Below, in pieces: positions 38,080 to 47,075 of a DNA stretch of 64,000 bases (its first letter is position 1; the number at the start of each line of letters is the position of its first letter). The notes beneath the pieces are model-generated. The model was given only the letters and a program-made list of their open reading frames with translations, was not told the DNA's origin and ran no database searches. The DNA is from Streptomyces sp. CC208A. GTDB taxonomy: Bacteria; Actinomycetota; Actinomycetes; Streptomycetales; Streptomycetaceae. The position numbers and the translations under genes are program-made. The stretch covers positions 310,001 through 374,000 of the forward strand of contig NZ_JASCXN010000002.1 in NCBI RefSeq assembly GCF_030010625.1, read 5' to 3'.

Positions 38080-39107
38080 GGGGCTACCCCTTCGTGCGCG
38101 GGAGAGGTGGGAGAGGTGGGGAGGGCGGCGAAGTGGCAGGCGGCGAGATGGCCTTCGGGGCCGCCGAGGGCGGGCCGTTCGGTCGCGCACCGCTCCCGCT
38201 CCTCGGGCGTGCCGGCCGCCGCGCGGGCGCAGCGGGGCGCGAAGGCGCAGCCGGGCGCGGGGGCGAGGAGGGACGGTGGACTGCCGGGGATGGCCCGCAG
38301 CGGTACGTCGTCGGGGTCGTCGAGCCGCGGCAGCGAGTCGAGCAGCCCCCGGGTGTACGGGTGCGCGGGAGCGCCGAACAGGGTGTCCACCGGGGCCTGT
38401 TCGGCGGCCCGACCGCCGTACATCACGAGCACCTCGTGGGCGACCCGGGCCACCACGCCCAGATCGTGGGTGATCATGACGACGGAGAGGCGGCGCTCCT
38501 CCTGGAGCCGGGCGAGCAGATCGAGGATCTGGGCCTGCACGGTGACGTCGAGCGCGGTGGTCGGCTCGTCGGCGATGAGCAGGTCCGGTTCGCAGACGAG
38601 CGCCATCGCGATCATGACCCGCTGCCGCATGCCGCCGGAGAACTGGTGCGGGTACTCGCCCGCCCTGCGCTTCGGCTCGGGGATGCCGACCTCGGCCAGG
38701 GCCTCGACGGCCCGGGCGCGGGCGGCGGCCCGCCGGGTGCCGAAGTGGACCCGGTGGTGCTCGGCGATCTGCTCGCCGACCGTGTAGTACGGGTGGAGAC
38801 TGGACAGCGGGTCCTGGAAGATCATCGCCATCCGCCGGCCGCGCAGCCGGTTCAGCTCCCGGTCGGGCAGGCCGACGAGTTCGCGTCCGTCGAGGACGAC
38901 GGAGCCGGTGACCTCGGCGCCGGTGTGCAGGCCCATGACGGCGAGCGAGGTCACGGACTTGCCGGAGCCGGACTCGCCGACGATGCCGAGGGTGCGGCCG
39001 TGCGGCACGTCGAAGGAGAGGGAGTCCACGGCCCGGACGGGGCCGCGCGGGGTCGGGAAGGTGACGCTGAGGTCCCGGACCGTCAGGAGCGGTGCGGTGT
39101 CGGCCAT
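38076..39107 (-). CDS. Peptide ABC importer ATP-binding protein (DppD/OppD type)
   Basis: 343 residues. Walker A IVGESGSGKSVTSLAVMG, signature FSGGMRQRVMIAMAL, Walker B LLIADEPTTALDVT, H-loop VMITHDLGVVARVA. The oligo_HPY C-terminal cysteine pattern is CAFAPRCARAAAG. ATG 39107 overlaps the permease stop by one base (TGATG). It pairs with the following ATPase. Confidence 0.94.
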   Translation of the reverse strand: MADTAPLLTVRDLSVTFPTPRGPVRAVDSLSFDVPHGRTLGIVGESGSGKSVTSLAVMGLHTGAEVTGSVVLDGRELVGLPDRELNRLRGRRMAMIFQDPLSSLHPYYTVGEQIAEHHRVHFGTRRAAARARAVEALAEVGIPEPKRRAGEYPHQFSGGMRQRVMIAMALVCEPDLLIADEPTTALDVTVQAQILDLLARLQEERRLSVVMITHDLGVVARVAHEVLVMYGGRAAEQAPVDTLFGAPAHPYTRGLLDSLPRLDDPDDVPLRAIPGSPPSLLAPAPGCAFAPRCARAAAGTPEERERCATERPALGGPEGHLAACHFAALPTSPTSPAHEGVAP

Positions 39108-40093
39108 CAGTACCTCACTCGCGGGTCGACGACGGCGTACAGCAGGTCCACGACCAGGTTGGCGACGACGATGAAGGTGGCGGCGAGCAGCGTCACCCCG
39201 AGGATGACGGGCTGGTCGCCGGTGGTGAGCGCCCCGTAGAAGAGGCGTCCGACGCCGGGCAGTCCGAAGAGGGACTCGGTGATGACGGCGCCGGCGAGGA
39301 GCCCGCCGAGGTCCATGCCGAAGATGGTGAGGATCGGGGTCATCCCGGCCCGCAGGCCGTGCTTGACGACGACCGTGCGGCGCGGCAGGCCCTTGGCGCG
39401 GGCGGTGCGGATGTACGGCTCCGCCATGGACTCGATCATGGCGCCGCGGCTCTGCCGGGCGTACATCGCGGCGTACAGGATCGCGAGCGCCAGCCACGGC
39501 AGCAGCAGGTTGGAGGCCCAGGCCAGCGGGTCGGAGGCGAAGGGGACGTACTGCGGGTAGGGGAGCAGTCCGGTGAGCCGGATCATCCCGTAGATGAGGA
39601 GGACGGAGGTGAAGTAGACGGGCAGGGAGGCGGCGGCGACCGCGCCGACCATGAGGGCCCGGTCGGTGAGGGTGTCCTTGCGGAGCGCCGCCGTGACCCC
39701 GGCGGTGAGGCCGAGGGCCAGCCAGAGCACGGCGGCACCGGTGGCGAGCGAGGCGGAGACCGGGAGCCGGTCGACGAGCAGGTCCCAGACGCCCTCGCTG
39801 TTCTCGTACGAGTAGCCGAGGCAGGGGAAGTCGCAGGTCAGGGTGTACTGCCCGGATCCCATGGTCCGGCCGGTGAAGACCCCGGTGACGAAGTCGGCGA
39901 ACTGGCGCCACAGCGGGGCGTCGAGGCCCATGCTGGCGCGGATCGCCTCCAGACGCTCGTCGCTGCACGCCTTGCCGCAGGCGGCGGCGGCCGGGTCGGA
40001 CGGCAGGACGTAGAAGATGGTGAAGGTGACGGCGGCGATGGCGAGGAGGACGCCGAGCATCCCGAGGAGCCGGCGGCCGAGGTAGAGGATCAC
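39107..40093 (-). CDS. Peptide ABC importer permease (DppB type)
   Basis: 328 residues. The DppB hallmark N-terminus (ILYLGRRLLGMLGVLLAIAA) leads through about six membrane segments. The EAA loop is around YIRTARAKGLPRRTVVVKHG. A periplasm-facing insertion after the first helix has two cysteines in AAACGKACSDE. It forms the membrane channel with the DppC-type subunit. Confidence 0.94.
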   Translation of the reverse strand: MILYLGRRLLGMLGVLLAIAAVTFTIFYVLPSDPAAAACGKACSDERLEAIRASMGLDAPLWRQFADFVTGVFTGRTMGSGQYTLTCDFPCLGYSYENSEGVWDLLVDRLPVSASLATGAAVLWLALGLTAGVTAALRKDTLTDRALMVGAVAAASLPVYFTSVLLIYGMIRLTGLLPYPQYVPFASDPLAWASNLLLPWLALAILYAAMYARQSRGAMIESMAEPYIRTARAKGLPRRTVVVKHGLRAGMTPILTIFGMDLGGLLAGAVITESLFGLPGVGRLFYGALTTGDQPVILGVTLLAATFIVVANLVVDLLYAVVDPRVRY

Positions 40094-41040
40094 GTACGGC
40101 TCCCCCGGGGATCGAGGACGTCGCGCAGCGCGTCGCCGAGGAGGGTGAACGCCAGCACGGTGAGGAAGAGGCAGAGGCTCGGGACGAGGAAGTACATGGG
40201 GTCCGTGTCGTAGTAGGCGACGCTCTCCGCGATCATCTGGCCCCAGGACGGGGTCGGCGGGCGGACTCCGACGCCGAGGTAGCTGAGCGCGGCCTCGGTG
40301 GCGATCATCCCGGGGATCATCAGCGTGGTGTACGCGATGACGGGCCCCGCGACGCCCGGGAGGATGTCGCGGGCGAGGATCCGCCAGGGGCCGGAGCCGC
40401 CGACGCGGGCCGCGTCGACGTACTCGCGGTGCTTGAGCGAGAGGGTCTGGCCGCGGACGACCCGGGCGACGCCGGGCCAGCCGAAGAGGCCGATGACGAG
40501 GACCATCAGGAGGATCCGGTTGACGTCCCGGGCCACCGACATCATCGCGATCATGAAGATGAGGGAGGGGAAGGACATCGTGAGGTCCATCAGCCGGGAC
40601 AGCACGGTGTCGGTGCGGCCGCCGAAGTAGCCGGCGGCGATCCCGGCCGTGGTGCCGGCCAGGACGACGATCGCGGTGGCGGCGAAGGCGATGAGCAGCG
40701 AGACCTGGGCGCCGTGCACGACCCGGGCGAACAGGTCGCGGCCGGTGACGGGTTCGACGCCGAGCCAGTGCTCGGCGGAGACCCCGCCGAACGACCCGAG
40801 CGGCAGTCCGCCGAGGTACGGGTCGACGGCGGACTTGTCGAACTCCTCCGGGCCCCAGCCGCCCAGCGCGGAGATCAGCGGGGCGGCCGCGGCCATCACC
40901 GCGAAGAGGACGACGACGGCGAGCGAGACCTTGAGGGAGGCGCGGCGGCGCAGTTCGGCGAGGACGAGCCGCCAGGCCCCGCCGCCCTCACCCGCGGGCG
41001 GGGAGGCGGTGGCCGTGACGGTCGTGGTCGGGGTGGTCAT
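40090..41040 (-). CDS. Peptide ABC importer permease (DppC type)
   Basis: 316 residues. A long Thr/Ala-rich cytoplasmic lead precedes the first helix, and the ~six-helix core has the EAA-loop YVDAARVGGSGPWRILARDI. The OppC_N segment with LVLAELRRRASLKVSLAVVV is typical. ATG overlaps the next gene as ATGA. The solute-binding gene ends 13 bp upstream of this start. Confidence 0.94.
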   Translation of the reverse strand: MTTPTTTVTATASPPAGEGGGAWRLVLAELRRRASLKVSLAVVVLFAVMAAAAPLISALGGWGPEEFDKSAVDPYLGGLPLGSFGGVSAEHWLGVEPVTGRDLFARVVHGAQVSLLIAFAATAIVVLAGTTAGIAAGYFGGRTDTVLSRLMDLTMSFPSLIFMIAMMSVARDVNRILLMVLVIGLFGWPGVARVVRGQTLSLKHREYVDAARVGGSGPWRILARDILPGVAGPVIAYTTLMIPGMIATEAALSYLGVGVRPPTPSWGQMIAESVAYYDTDPMYFLVPSLCLFLTVLAFTLLGDALRDVLDPRGSRT

Positions 41041-41053
41041 GGAGGGGCGTCCT

Positions 41054-42805
41054 TCAGTTCGCGCTCTTCGACGGGTCCTTGAGGCCGACCGTCGCGTAGT
41101 CGAGCTGGCCGCCGTACGAGGCGTGGCCGAAGGCGCCGGCGATGTTGGTGCCGACGAGGAGGGTGCGGCGCTTCGTGGCGACGGGGACGACCGGGGCCTT
41201 GGCGAGGATCTGCCCGTCGAGCTCCTGCCACGCCTTGTTCGCCTGGGCGGCGTCGGTCATGGTGGCGATCTCGTCCATGCGCTTCATGGTGGCGTCGTCG
41301 CGGAAGAGCGAGTGGTTGCCGGAGTTGCCCTTCTCCTTGATGTAGCGGCCGTCGAAGACGAAGGGCAGGAAGGTGGAGCCGGAGGGGTAGTCCGGGCACC
41401 AGCCGGTGTAGACGAGGTCGGTGCGGTTCTTGGTGTCGCCGATGGTGTCGTAGAAGGCGGACGGGTCGACGGTCTCGATGGTCACCTTGATGCCGGCCCG
41501 GCCCAGGGACTGCTGGACGGCCTCGCCGACGGCCTTGTCGCCGGTGGAGACGATGATGCTGGTGGAGAAGCCGTCGGCCTTCCCGGCCTCCTTGAGCAGC
41601 TGCTTGGCCTTCTCGACGTCACCGGTGAGCGGGATCTTCAGGGTGTCGGGCTGCTTGCCGCCGTCGAAGAGGGAGCCGGGCATGGTGGCGGTGGAGGCGT
41701 CGTTGAGGGCCGGGCCGCCGACGGCGGTGATGACGGCCTCGCGGTCGAGGGCGTGCTGTACGGCCTGCCGGACCTTCACGTTGTCGAAGGGGGCCCGGCC
41801 GGTGTGCATCTGGAGCATGTCGGTGCAGCTGCTGGACTCGGCGAGCAGCCGGGCCTTCACGTCGGGCTTGGTGAGCACCTTCGGGGTGGACTCGGGGCGG
41901 AGGGAGGCCCACGGGACGGCGGAGGCGTCGGCGCCGGAGGAGGCGATGAGCCGGTCGTCGACCTGGCCGCCCTTCAGGCCCATGGTGACGACGATCCGGT
42001 CCGGGTACGCCTTGCGGACCTGGTCCGTCGCCGGGTCCCAGTGGGTGTTGCGGGCCAGGACGATCTGCTTGCCCCGGGAGTACGTCTCGATCTTGTACGG
42101 CCCCGAGGAGAACGGCCGGTTGTCGTACTGGGGTCCCTTGTCCTGCGCCTTGGGCACCGGCGAGAAGGTCGGCAGGGTCGCGGCGAAGGGGAACTCGGCG
42201 AAGGGCGTGCGGAGTTCGAAGACGATCGTGCGGGCGTCGGGGGTCTTCACCGAGTCGAGGTGCTTGCCCTGCGCGGGGCCCTGGTAGCCCTCGGCGCCGG
42301 CGAGGTAGCGGGCCGCGTAGTCGGGGCCGCCGGGCAGGTCGGGGGAGAAGGACCGCTCGACGTTGTACTTGACGTCCTGGGCGGTGATCGGGGTGCCGTC
42401 CTCGTACTTCAGGCCGGGCTTGAGGCGGAAGGTCCAGGTCTTCGCCCCGTTGGAGGGGGTGCCGAGGTCCTCGGCGAGGTCGGGGACGAGCTCGGTGCCC
42501 TTGGCGCCGGGCTCGGCCTTGTAGGTGACGAGGGTGCGGTAGAGCAGCCGGGTGCCGAAGTCCATGTCGGGCATGACCCAGTTGCGGGCCGGGTCGAGGT
42601 GGGTGAAGTCCTGGTTGGACAGGACGGTGAGGGTGCCGCCCTTCTGCGGGGTGCCGCCGAGGACCGCGCCGGCGTTGGCCGCGGCGGGGTTCTTCCGTTC
42701 CCGGTCACCGGTGGAGTCGCCGGACGAGCCGTCGGAGCAGGCCGAGAGGCCGAGGGCGAGGGCGGACACCAGGGCGGTGGCCAGGGTGCGGGTGCGCTTG
42801 TTCAT
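41054..42805 (-). CDS. Peptide ABC importer solute-binding lipoprotein (DppA/OppA family)
   Basis: 583 residues. A lipoprotein signal ends in ALALGLSAC with the lipid-anchor Cys23. The mature family-5 binding protein has LTVLSNQDFTHLDPARNWVM, the core LKPGLKYEDGTPITAQDVKY, and near its C-terminus GWCPDYPSGSTFLPFVF. It would capture peptides outside the cell. ATG 42805 has CGGAG 8 nt upstream. Its promoter (42878-42911) is nearly identical to that of the collagenase at 49.9 kb. It is the first gene of the five-gene importer. Confidence 0.95.
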   Translation of the reverse strand: MNKRTRTLATALVSALALGLSACSDGSSGDSTGDRERKNPAAANAGAVLGGTPQKGGTLTVLSNQDFTHLDPARNWVMPDMDFGTRLLYRTLVTYKAEPGAKGTELVPDLAEDLGTPSNGAKTWTFRLKPGLKYEDGTPITAQDVKYNVERSFSPDLPGGPDYAARYLAGAEGYQGPAQGKHLDSVKTPDARTIVFELRTPFAEFPFAATLPTFSPVPKAQDKGPQYDNRPFSSGPYKIETYSRGKQIVLARNTHWDPATDQVRKAYPDRIVVTMGLKGGQVDDRLIASSGADASAVPWASLRPESTPKVLTKPDVKARLLAESSSCTDMLQMHTGRAPFDNVKVRQAVQHALDREAVITAVGGPALNDASTATMPGSLFDGGKQPDTLKIPLTGDVEKAKQLLKEAGKADGFSTSIIVSTGDKAVGEAVQQSLGRAGIKVTIETVDPSAFYDTIGDTKNRTDLVYTGWCPDYPSGSTFLPFVFDGRYIKEKGNSGNHSLFRDDATMKRMDEIATMTDAAQANKAWQELDGQILAKAPVVPVATKRRTLLVGTNIAGAFGHASYGGQLDYATVGLKDPSKSAN

Positions 42806-42877
42806 GAAGGTCACTCCGAGGAAGAGCTGCAGGGCGTGCAGAGTGGTCGGACAGCCAGAGCGGCCGGAATGTGACCC

Positions 42878-42911
42878 GTAACATAGTAATGTGAAATTGT
42901 ACTGACAAGCC
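42878..42911 (-). promoter_or_regulatory. Promoter of peptide importer operon; copy of the collagenase promoter
   Basis: On the minus strand the -35 box TTGTCA (42908-42903), a 17-bp spacer and the -10 box TATGTT (42885-42880) form a good housekeeping-type promoter. The 34 bp match 49782-49815 upstream of the collagenase at 33 positions. The spacer contains GTACAATTTCAC, whose reverse complement GTGAAATTGTAC differs by one base from the hydroxyproline-operon motif at 59277. Confidence 0.75.
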
Positions 42912-42977
42912 ATTGGACCGCCCCGGACCCGTCCGTTATGCATCCGTGTCCGGCGGGCCGCCCAGGGAGGAGCCCTC

Positions 42978-44261
42978 ATGCACCCCGCGTACGCCACCAC
43001 CGACCACACCTTCACCCTCCCCCTCGACCACGCCCGCCCCGACGGCCCCACCCTGGAGGTCTTCGCCCGCGAGGTCGCCGACCCCGCCCGCGCCGGCGAG
43101 GAACTGCCCTGGCTGCTCTTCCTCCAGGGCGGCCCCGGCGGCAAGTCCCCGCGCCCCACCGCCGGTTCGCCCGGCTGGCTGCCGCACGCCCTGAAGACCC
43201 ACCGGGTCCTCCTGCTCGACCAGCGCGGCACCGGCCGCTCCACCCCCGTCACCGCCCGCGCCGCCGCCCGCTTCGACAGCCCGGAACGGCTCGCCGCCCA
43301 CCTCGGCCACTTCCGGGCGGACGCCATCGTCGACGACGCCGAGCTGATACGCCGCCGCCTCTGCGGCGACACCCCCTGGGAGACCCTCGGCCAGAGCTAC
43401 GGCGGCTTCCTCACCCTCACCTACCTCTCCCGCGCGCCCCGGGGCCTGCGCGCCTGCTACGTCGCCGGCGGCCTGCCCGGCCTCACCGCCACCGCCGACG
43501 ACGTCTACGCCCGCACCTACCCGCGCGTCCGCGACCGGGTCCTCGACTTCTACGCCCGCTACCCCGAGGACGCCGGCCGCCTGCGCGGGCTGCTCGACCA
43601 CCTCGCCGCCGCCGACGTCCGCCTGCCGGACGGCGACCGGCTCACCCCACACCGCCTGCGCACCCTCGGCCTCATGCTCGGCATGGGGGACGGGTTCGAG
43701 CGCCTGCACTGGCTGCTCGACGAGGCCCTGGACCCGGACGGCACCCCCACGGACACCTTCCTCCACCAGGTCATGACCCTGACCGGCTTCACCGACAACC
43801 CGCTCTTCGCCGTCCTCCAGGAGAGCCTGTACGGACAGGGCGCCGGGCCCACCGGCTGGGCCGCCCACCGCGCCCTCGCCGACCACCCCGACTTCGCCAA
43901 GGAGGAAGAGGGCGCCGGGGACGCCGAACTCCCGCTGCTCACCGGCGAGATGATGTACCCCTGGATGTTCCGGGAGATCGCCGGGCTTCGCCCCTTCGCC
44001 GAGGCCGCCGACCTGCTCGCCGCCCGCGCCGACTGGCCCCCGCTGTACGACCTCGGGCGCCTCGCCGCCAACGAGGTGCCGCTCGCCGCCGTCGTCTACC
44101 ACGACGACATGTACGTGGACGCCGGTCTCTCCCTCGACACCGCCCGCCGGATCGGCGCCGCCCGCGCCTGGGTCACCAACGAGTGGGAGCACGACGGCCT
44201 CAACGCCTCAGGCGGCCGAGTGCTCGCCCGGCTCATGGACATGGCGGCCGGCCGGGTCTGA
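42978..44261 (+). CDS. Proline iminopeptidase-like alpha/beta hydrolase (S33 family)
   Basis: 427 residues. The oxyanion segment LQGGPGGKSPRP, the LLLDQRGTGRSTPV turn and the nucleophile elbow GQSYGGFLTLTY with the catalytic Ser are typical of S33 prolyl aminopeptidases. The acid is probably the Asp in VYHDDMYVDAG, and the His is in NEWEHDGLNASGG. The enzyme removes N-terminal proline from peptides in the cytoplasm. ATG 42978 has a GGAGG ribosome site. It is divergent from the peptide importer, which fits processing of imported Pro-peptides. The last 54 bp overlap the convergent DUF817 gene. Confidence 0.9.
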   Translation: MHPAYATTDHTFTLPLDHARPDGPTLEVFAREVADPARAGEELPWLLFLQGGPGGKSPRPTAGSPGWLPHALKTHRVLLLDQRGTGRSTPVTARAAARFDSPERLAAHLGHFRADAIVDDAELIRRRLCGDTPWETLGQSYGGFLTLTYLSRAPRGLRACYVAGGLPGLTATADDVYARTYPRVRDRVLDFYARYPEDAGRLRGLLDHLAAADVRLPDGDRLTPHRLRTLGLMLGMGDGFERLHWLLDEALDPDGTPTDTFLHQVMTLTGFTDNPLFAVLQESLYGQGAGPTGWAAHRALADHPDFAKEEEGAGDAELPLLTGEMMYPWMFREIAGLRPFAEAADLLAARADWPPLYDLGRLAANEVPLAAVVYHDDMYVDAGLSLDTARRIGAARAWVTNEWEHDGLNASGGRVLARLMDMAAGRV

Positions 44262-45050
44262 CGCCCTCCCGGCGACCAGCGCGAAGGTGACGGTGATGAG
44301 GAGCGCCCAGGCGCCGAACTTGGCGACGGAGACCGGCTGCCAGCCGTCGAGCTGGTCCGGATAGCTCCAGGCGCCGACGTAGGTGGCGGCGTTCTCCGCG
44401 ATCCAGAGGAAGAAGCCGATGAGGACGAAGGAGAGCGCGAGCGGCATCCGGTGGTCCTCCTCGCCGACCCGGAACCGGACCCAGGTGCCGGCGGTGGCGA
44501 GGAGCAGCAGCGCCGCCAGCACCCAGCGGGCGTCGGGCAGCCAGTGGTGGCTGAAGAAGTTGAGGTAGACCGCCCCGGCGAGGACCGCCATGACCCGGGG
44601 CCGGTAGCCGGTCAGACGCAGGTCGAACAGGCGCCAGGCGCGGCAGACGTAACTGCCGACGGCCGCGTACAGGAAGCCGCCGTAGAGCGGGACGCCGCCG
44701 AACTTGGTGACCGCGTCCTCCGGATAGCTCCAGGACCCCATGCGGACCTTGACCAGTTCGAAGAGCAGGCCGATCAGATGGCAGACCGCGATGACCGCGA
44801 CGTCCCGCCCGCTGTCCCAGCCGAGCCGCCAGGCCAGGACGGTGAGCGCGATCCCGTAGCCGAGGAGCAGGTCGTAGCGGGCGACGGGCAGGTCGGGCAG
44901 GAGCGCCGACACCGCGATGCCGCCGACGAGCGCGACGGCGAAGGCGCAGCAGCGCGCTTCGAGCAGCGCGAAGCGCAGGAGCTGGCGGAGGGCGTGCGGG
45001 AGCCGGGTCCGGCGGAGGCCGTGTGCGATCGGGGCGGTCGGGGAGTCCAT
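44208..45050 (-). CDS. DUF817-family membrane protein
   Basis: 280 residues with about eight hydrophobic segments and the family pattern LLFELVKVRMGSWSYPEDAV, then KFGGVPLYGGFLYAAVGSYV, and a second WSYPDQLDGW near the end. The function is unknown; the repeated WSYP segments and the HHW motif suggest a conserved polar site in the membrane. ATG 45050. Confidence 0.85.
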   Translation of the reverse strand: MDSPTAPIAHGLRRTRLPHALRQLLRFALLEARCCAFAVALVGGIAVSALLPDLPVARYDLLLGYGIALTVLAWRLGWDSGRDVAVIAVCHLIGLLFELVKVRMGSWSYPEDAVTKFGGVPLYGGFLYAAVGSYVCRAWRLFDLRLTGYRPRVMAVLAGAVYLNFFSHHWLPDARWVLAALLLLATAGTWVRFRVGEEDHRMPLALSFVLIGFFLWIAENAATYVGAWSYPDQLDGWQPVSVAKFGAWALLITVTFALVAGRASDPAGRHVHEPGEHSAA

Positions 45051-45092
45051 GGGAGAGGGGACGCGCCCGCACCCGTGTGCGGTTTCCCCGGG

Positions 45093-45806
45093 TCAGTGGT
45101 GGCCGTGGTGGCGGGCGCAGCGCGGGCCGGTGAGCAGGCGGCGGACCATGTCGCCGGCCGTGGCGGCGTCGCGGGCCTCGGCGGGGAAGAGGAGACGGAG
45201 GTCGCAGTGGCCCTCGCCGTACTCGCAGCGCAGCGAGACCGCGTGTCGGTCCATGGCGAGCGGGAGGGTGCGGAGGACGCCGTGCGGGAGACGGGAACCG
45301 GCGAGGACGACCAGGTCCGAGACGAGGTCGGCGTGGGCGTCGGCGAGGTGGGTGAGGAGCGCGGCCTCGTCGAGCGCGAGCGGGTCGGGGGCGGCGAGGG
45401 CGTACGCGACGGGGGAGACGTCCTCGGTCCCGGTGCCGGTGCGGAGGGTGATCCGGGCGAGGTCGAGGCGGAGCGCGCCGAGCTCGCCGGGGACGGCGGG
45501 GGCGAGTCGGCCGGTGAGCGCGACCCGGGCGCGGACCCGGTCGCGCAGCGCGGTGGGGGCGATGTCGGTGAGGTCGACACGGGCGTCGAGCGCGCCGAGC
45601 GGGGCACGGGCGAGGTGCCCGGAGAGCGGGGTGTCGGCGGGCGGGTGGAGGGTGATCCGGCCGCGGGCGCCGACGGTGTGCGCGCCGAGCAGGTCGTAGG
45701 TCTGTCCGTCGAGGGTGAGCGAGAGGGAGACGGCCCGGGCCAGGACGGAGCGGACCTGTTCCGCGGCGGTCTGCCGGGGCGGGGCGGGGGAGGGGGCGAC
45801 GCTCAC
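45093..45806 (-). CDS. DUF2470-domain protein, iron-box controlled
   Basis: 237 residues. An N-terminal helical piece (TAAEQVRSVLARAVSLSLTL) precedes a sheet-rich middle. The C-terminal DUF2470 domain has LLTHLADAHADLVSDLVVLA, the HLADAHADxV segment being typical of HugZ-like heme proteins, and ends in CARHHGHH. GTG 45806 has GAGGAGAG 5 nt upstream. An IdeR/DmdR1-type iron box lies 23 bp upstream of the start. So it is probably expressed under iron limitation, perhaps in heme or siderophore metabolism. Confidence 0.8.
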   Translation of the reverse strand: MSVAPSPAPPRQTAAEQVRSVLARAVSLSLTLDGQTYDLLGAHTVGARGRITLHPPADTPLSGHLARAPLGALDARVDLTDIAPTALRDRVRARVALTGRLAPAVPGELGALRLDLARITLRTGTGTEDVSPVAYALAAPDPLALDEAALLTHLADAHADLVSDLVVLAGSRLPHGVLRTLPLAMDRHAVSLRCEYGEGHCDLRLLFPAEARDAATAGDMVRRLLTGPRCARHHGHH

Positions 45807-45828
45807 GGTGACTCTCCTCGATCGGATT

Positions 45829-45847
45829 TTAGGTAAGGCTAACCTAA
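45829..45847 (-). promoter_or_regulatory. IdeR/DmdR1-type iron box
   Basis: TTAGGTAAGGCTAACCTAA is a 19-bp near-perfect palindrome. It matches the consensus for the actinobacterial iron repressor, TTAGGTTAGGCTAACCTAA, at all but one position. It sits just upstream of the DUF2470 gene on the minus strand. Confidence 0.9.
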
Positions 45848-45898
45848 CCATCCCTGGGGTGGGGTGTCCAGAACCCCCGGCCCGTCGGTGAGCGGGGG

Positions 45899-46489
45899 TC
45901 AGGGGCCGACCGAGCGCCAGATGCGGTCGGGGAGGAGGCGGGCGGCCTCTTCGAGATCGACGTCGCCCAGAGTGAGCCAGCGGCGGGCCATGCCGACGAC
46001 CGGGCCCAGGACGAGGCTCTCGATGACCGGGGTGGGCAGGTCGGCGAGCTCGCCGACCCTGCGGTGGCCGTCGAGCCAGTGCTCGATCGGGGTGAGCCGC
46101 GCCTCCTGGTTGTCGCGGATCTCGGTGGCGCGGGCCATCCCCTCCTGGTCCGCGAAGGGGGAGTGCAGCAGGCGGGCGGCGGCCGGCTGGGTGCGGACGA
46201 AGTCCAGATAGGCGTGGACGACCGCCTCGATGCCGGAACGGGCGTCCTGATGGGAGGTCAGGGCGGTGGCCAGTTCGCCGAGGAGGCGGCCGAGCCAGCG
46301 CAGGGCGAGGGCGCTGATCACCCCGTGGAGGTTGCCGAAGTGGTGGTAGACGCTGCCGGTGCTGACCCCGCTCACCCGGGTCAGGGCGGAGACGGTGAGG
46401 CCCGCCTCCCCCTCGCGCGCGTAGAGGTCGAGCGCGGCGTCGAGGACGCGTTCGACGGTGACTTCTCCGCGCTGCTGCTTCCGGCTCAT
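45899..46489 (-). CDS. TetR/AcrR-family transcriptional regulator
   Basis: 196 residues. The helix-turn-helix is TVERVLDAALDLYAREGEAG, then LTVSALTRVSGVSTGSVYHHFGN, and a TetR_C ligand domain follows. ATG 46489 gives MSRKQQRGEVTVERV. The target is unknown; it is on the same strand as, and just upstream of, the DUF2470 gene. Confidence 0.9.
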   Translation of the reverse strand: MSRKQQRGEVTVERVLDAALDLYAREGEAGLTVSALTRVSGVSTGSVYHHFGNLHGVISALALRWLGRLLGELATALTSHQDARSGIEAVVHAYLDFVRTQPAAARLLHSPFADQEGMARATEIRDNQEARLTPIEHWLDGHRRVGELADLPTPVIESLVLGPVVGMARRWLTLGDVDLEEAARLLPDRIWRSVGP

Positions 46490-46562
46490 CGAGCGGGGTG
46501 CCCCTTCGGTCCGTGCCGTCCCCGGCCTGCTTCTTCCGTACCTGGTCAGCATAGGAGGCGTG

Positions 46563-46634
46563 GGCGCGGTCGGATCCCCGCGCGTGGGGCGGCCGGATCC
46601 CCTTGCCTGGGCGCGGCCGGATCCCCGTGTGTGG
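46563..46634. repeat. Three ~24-bp imperfect direct repeats with GGATCCCC core
   Basis: GGATCCCC at 46572, 46595 and 46619, flanked by GCGG-CCG and TGGG, spaced 23 and 24 bp. They lie between the TetR and CsoR-type genes. The core resembles the 9.6-kb GGATCC array but the period is different. Confidence 0.65.
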
Positions 46635-46668
46635 GTGCTGCGCCGGTCTCGGGCCGGGGCCGGGAGTC

Positions 46669-47055
<387 letters not shown>

Positions 47056-47075
47056 TCACCGTCGAAAGGACGTCC

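Noticed and set aside
42705..42908. Short minus-strand frame starting inside the importer promoter, and the matching N-terminal residues in front of the collagenase
   Set aside because: The similar residues SVQFHITML come from the shared promoter DNA being read in frame, not from conserved protein. Both genes have better downstream starts with ribosome sites.
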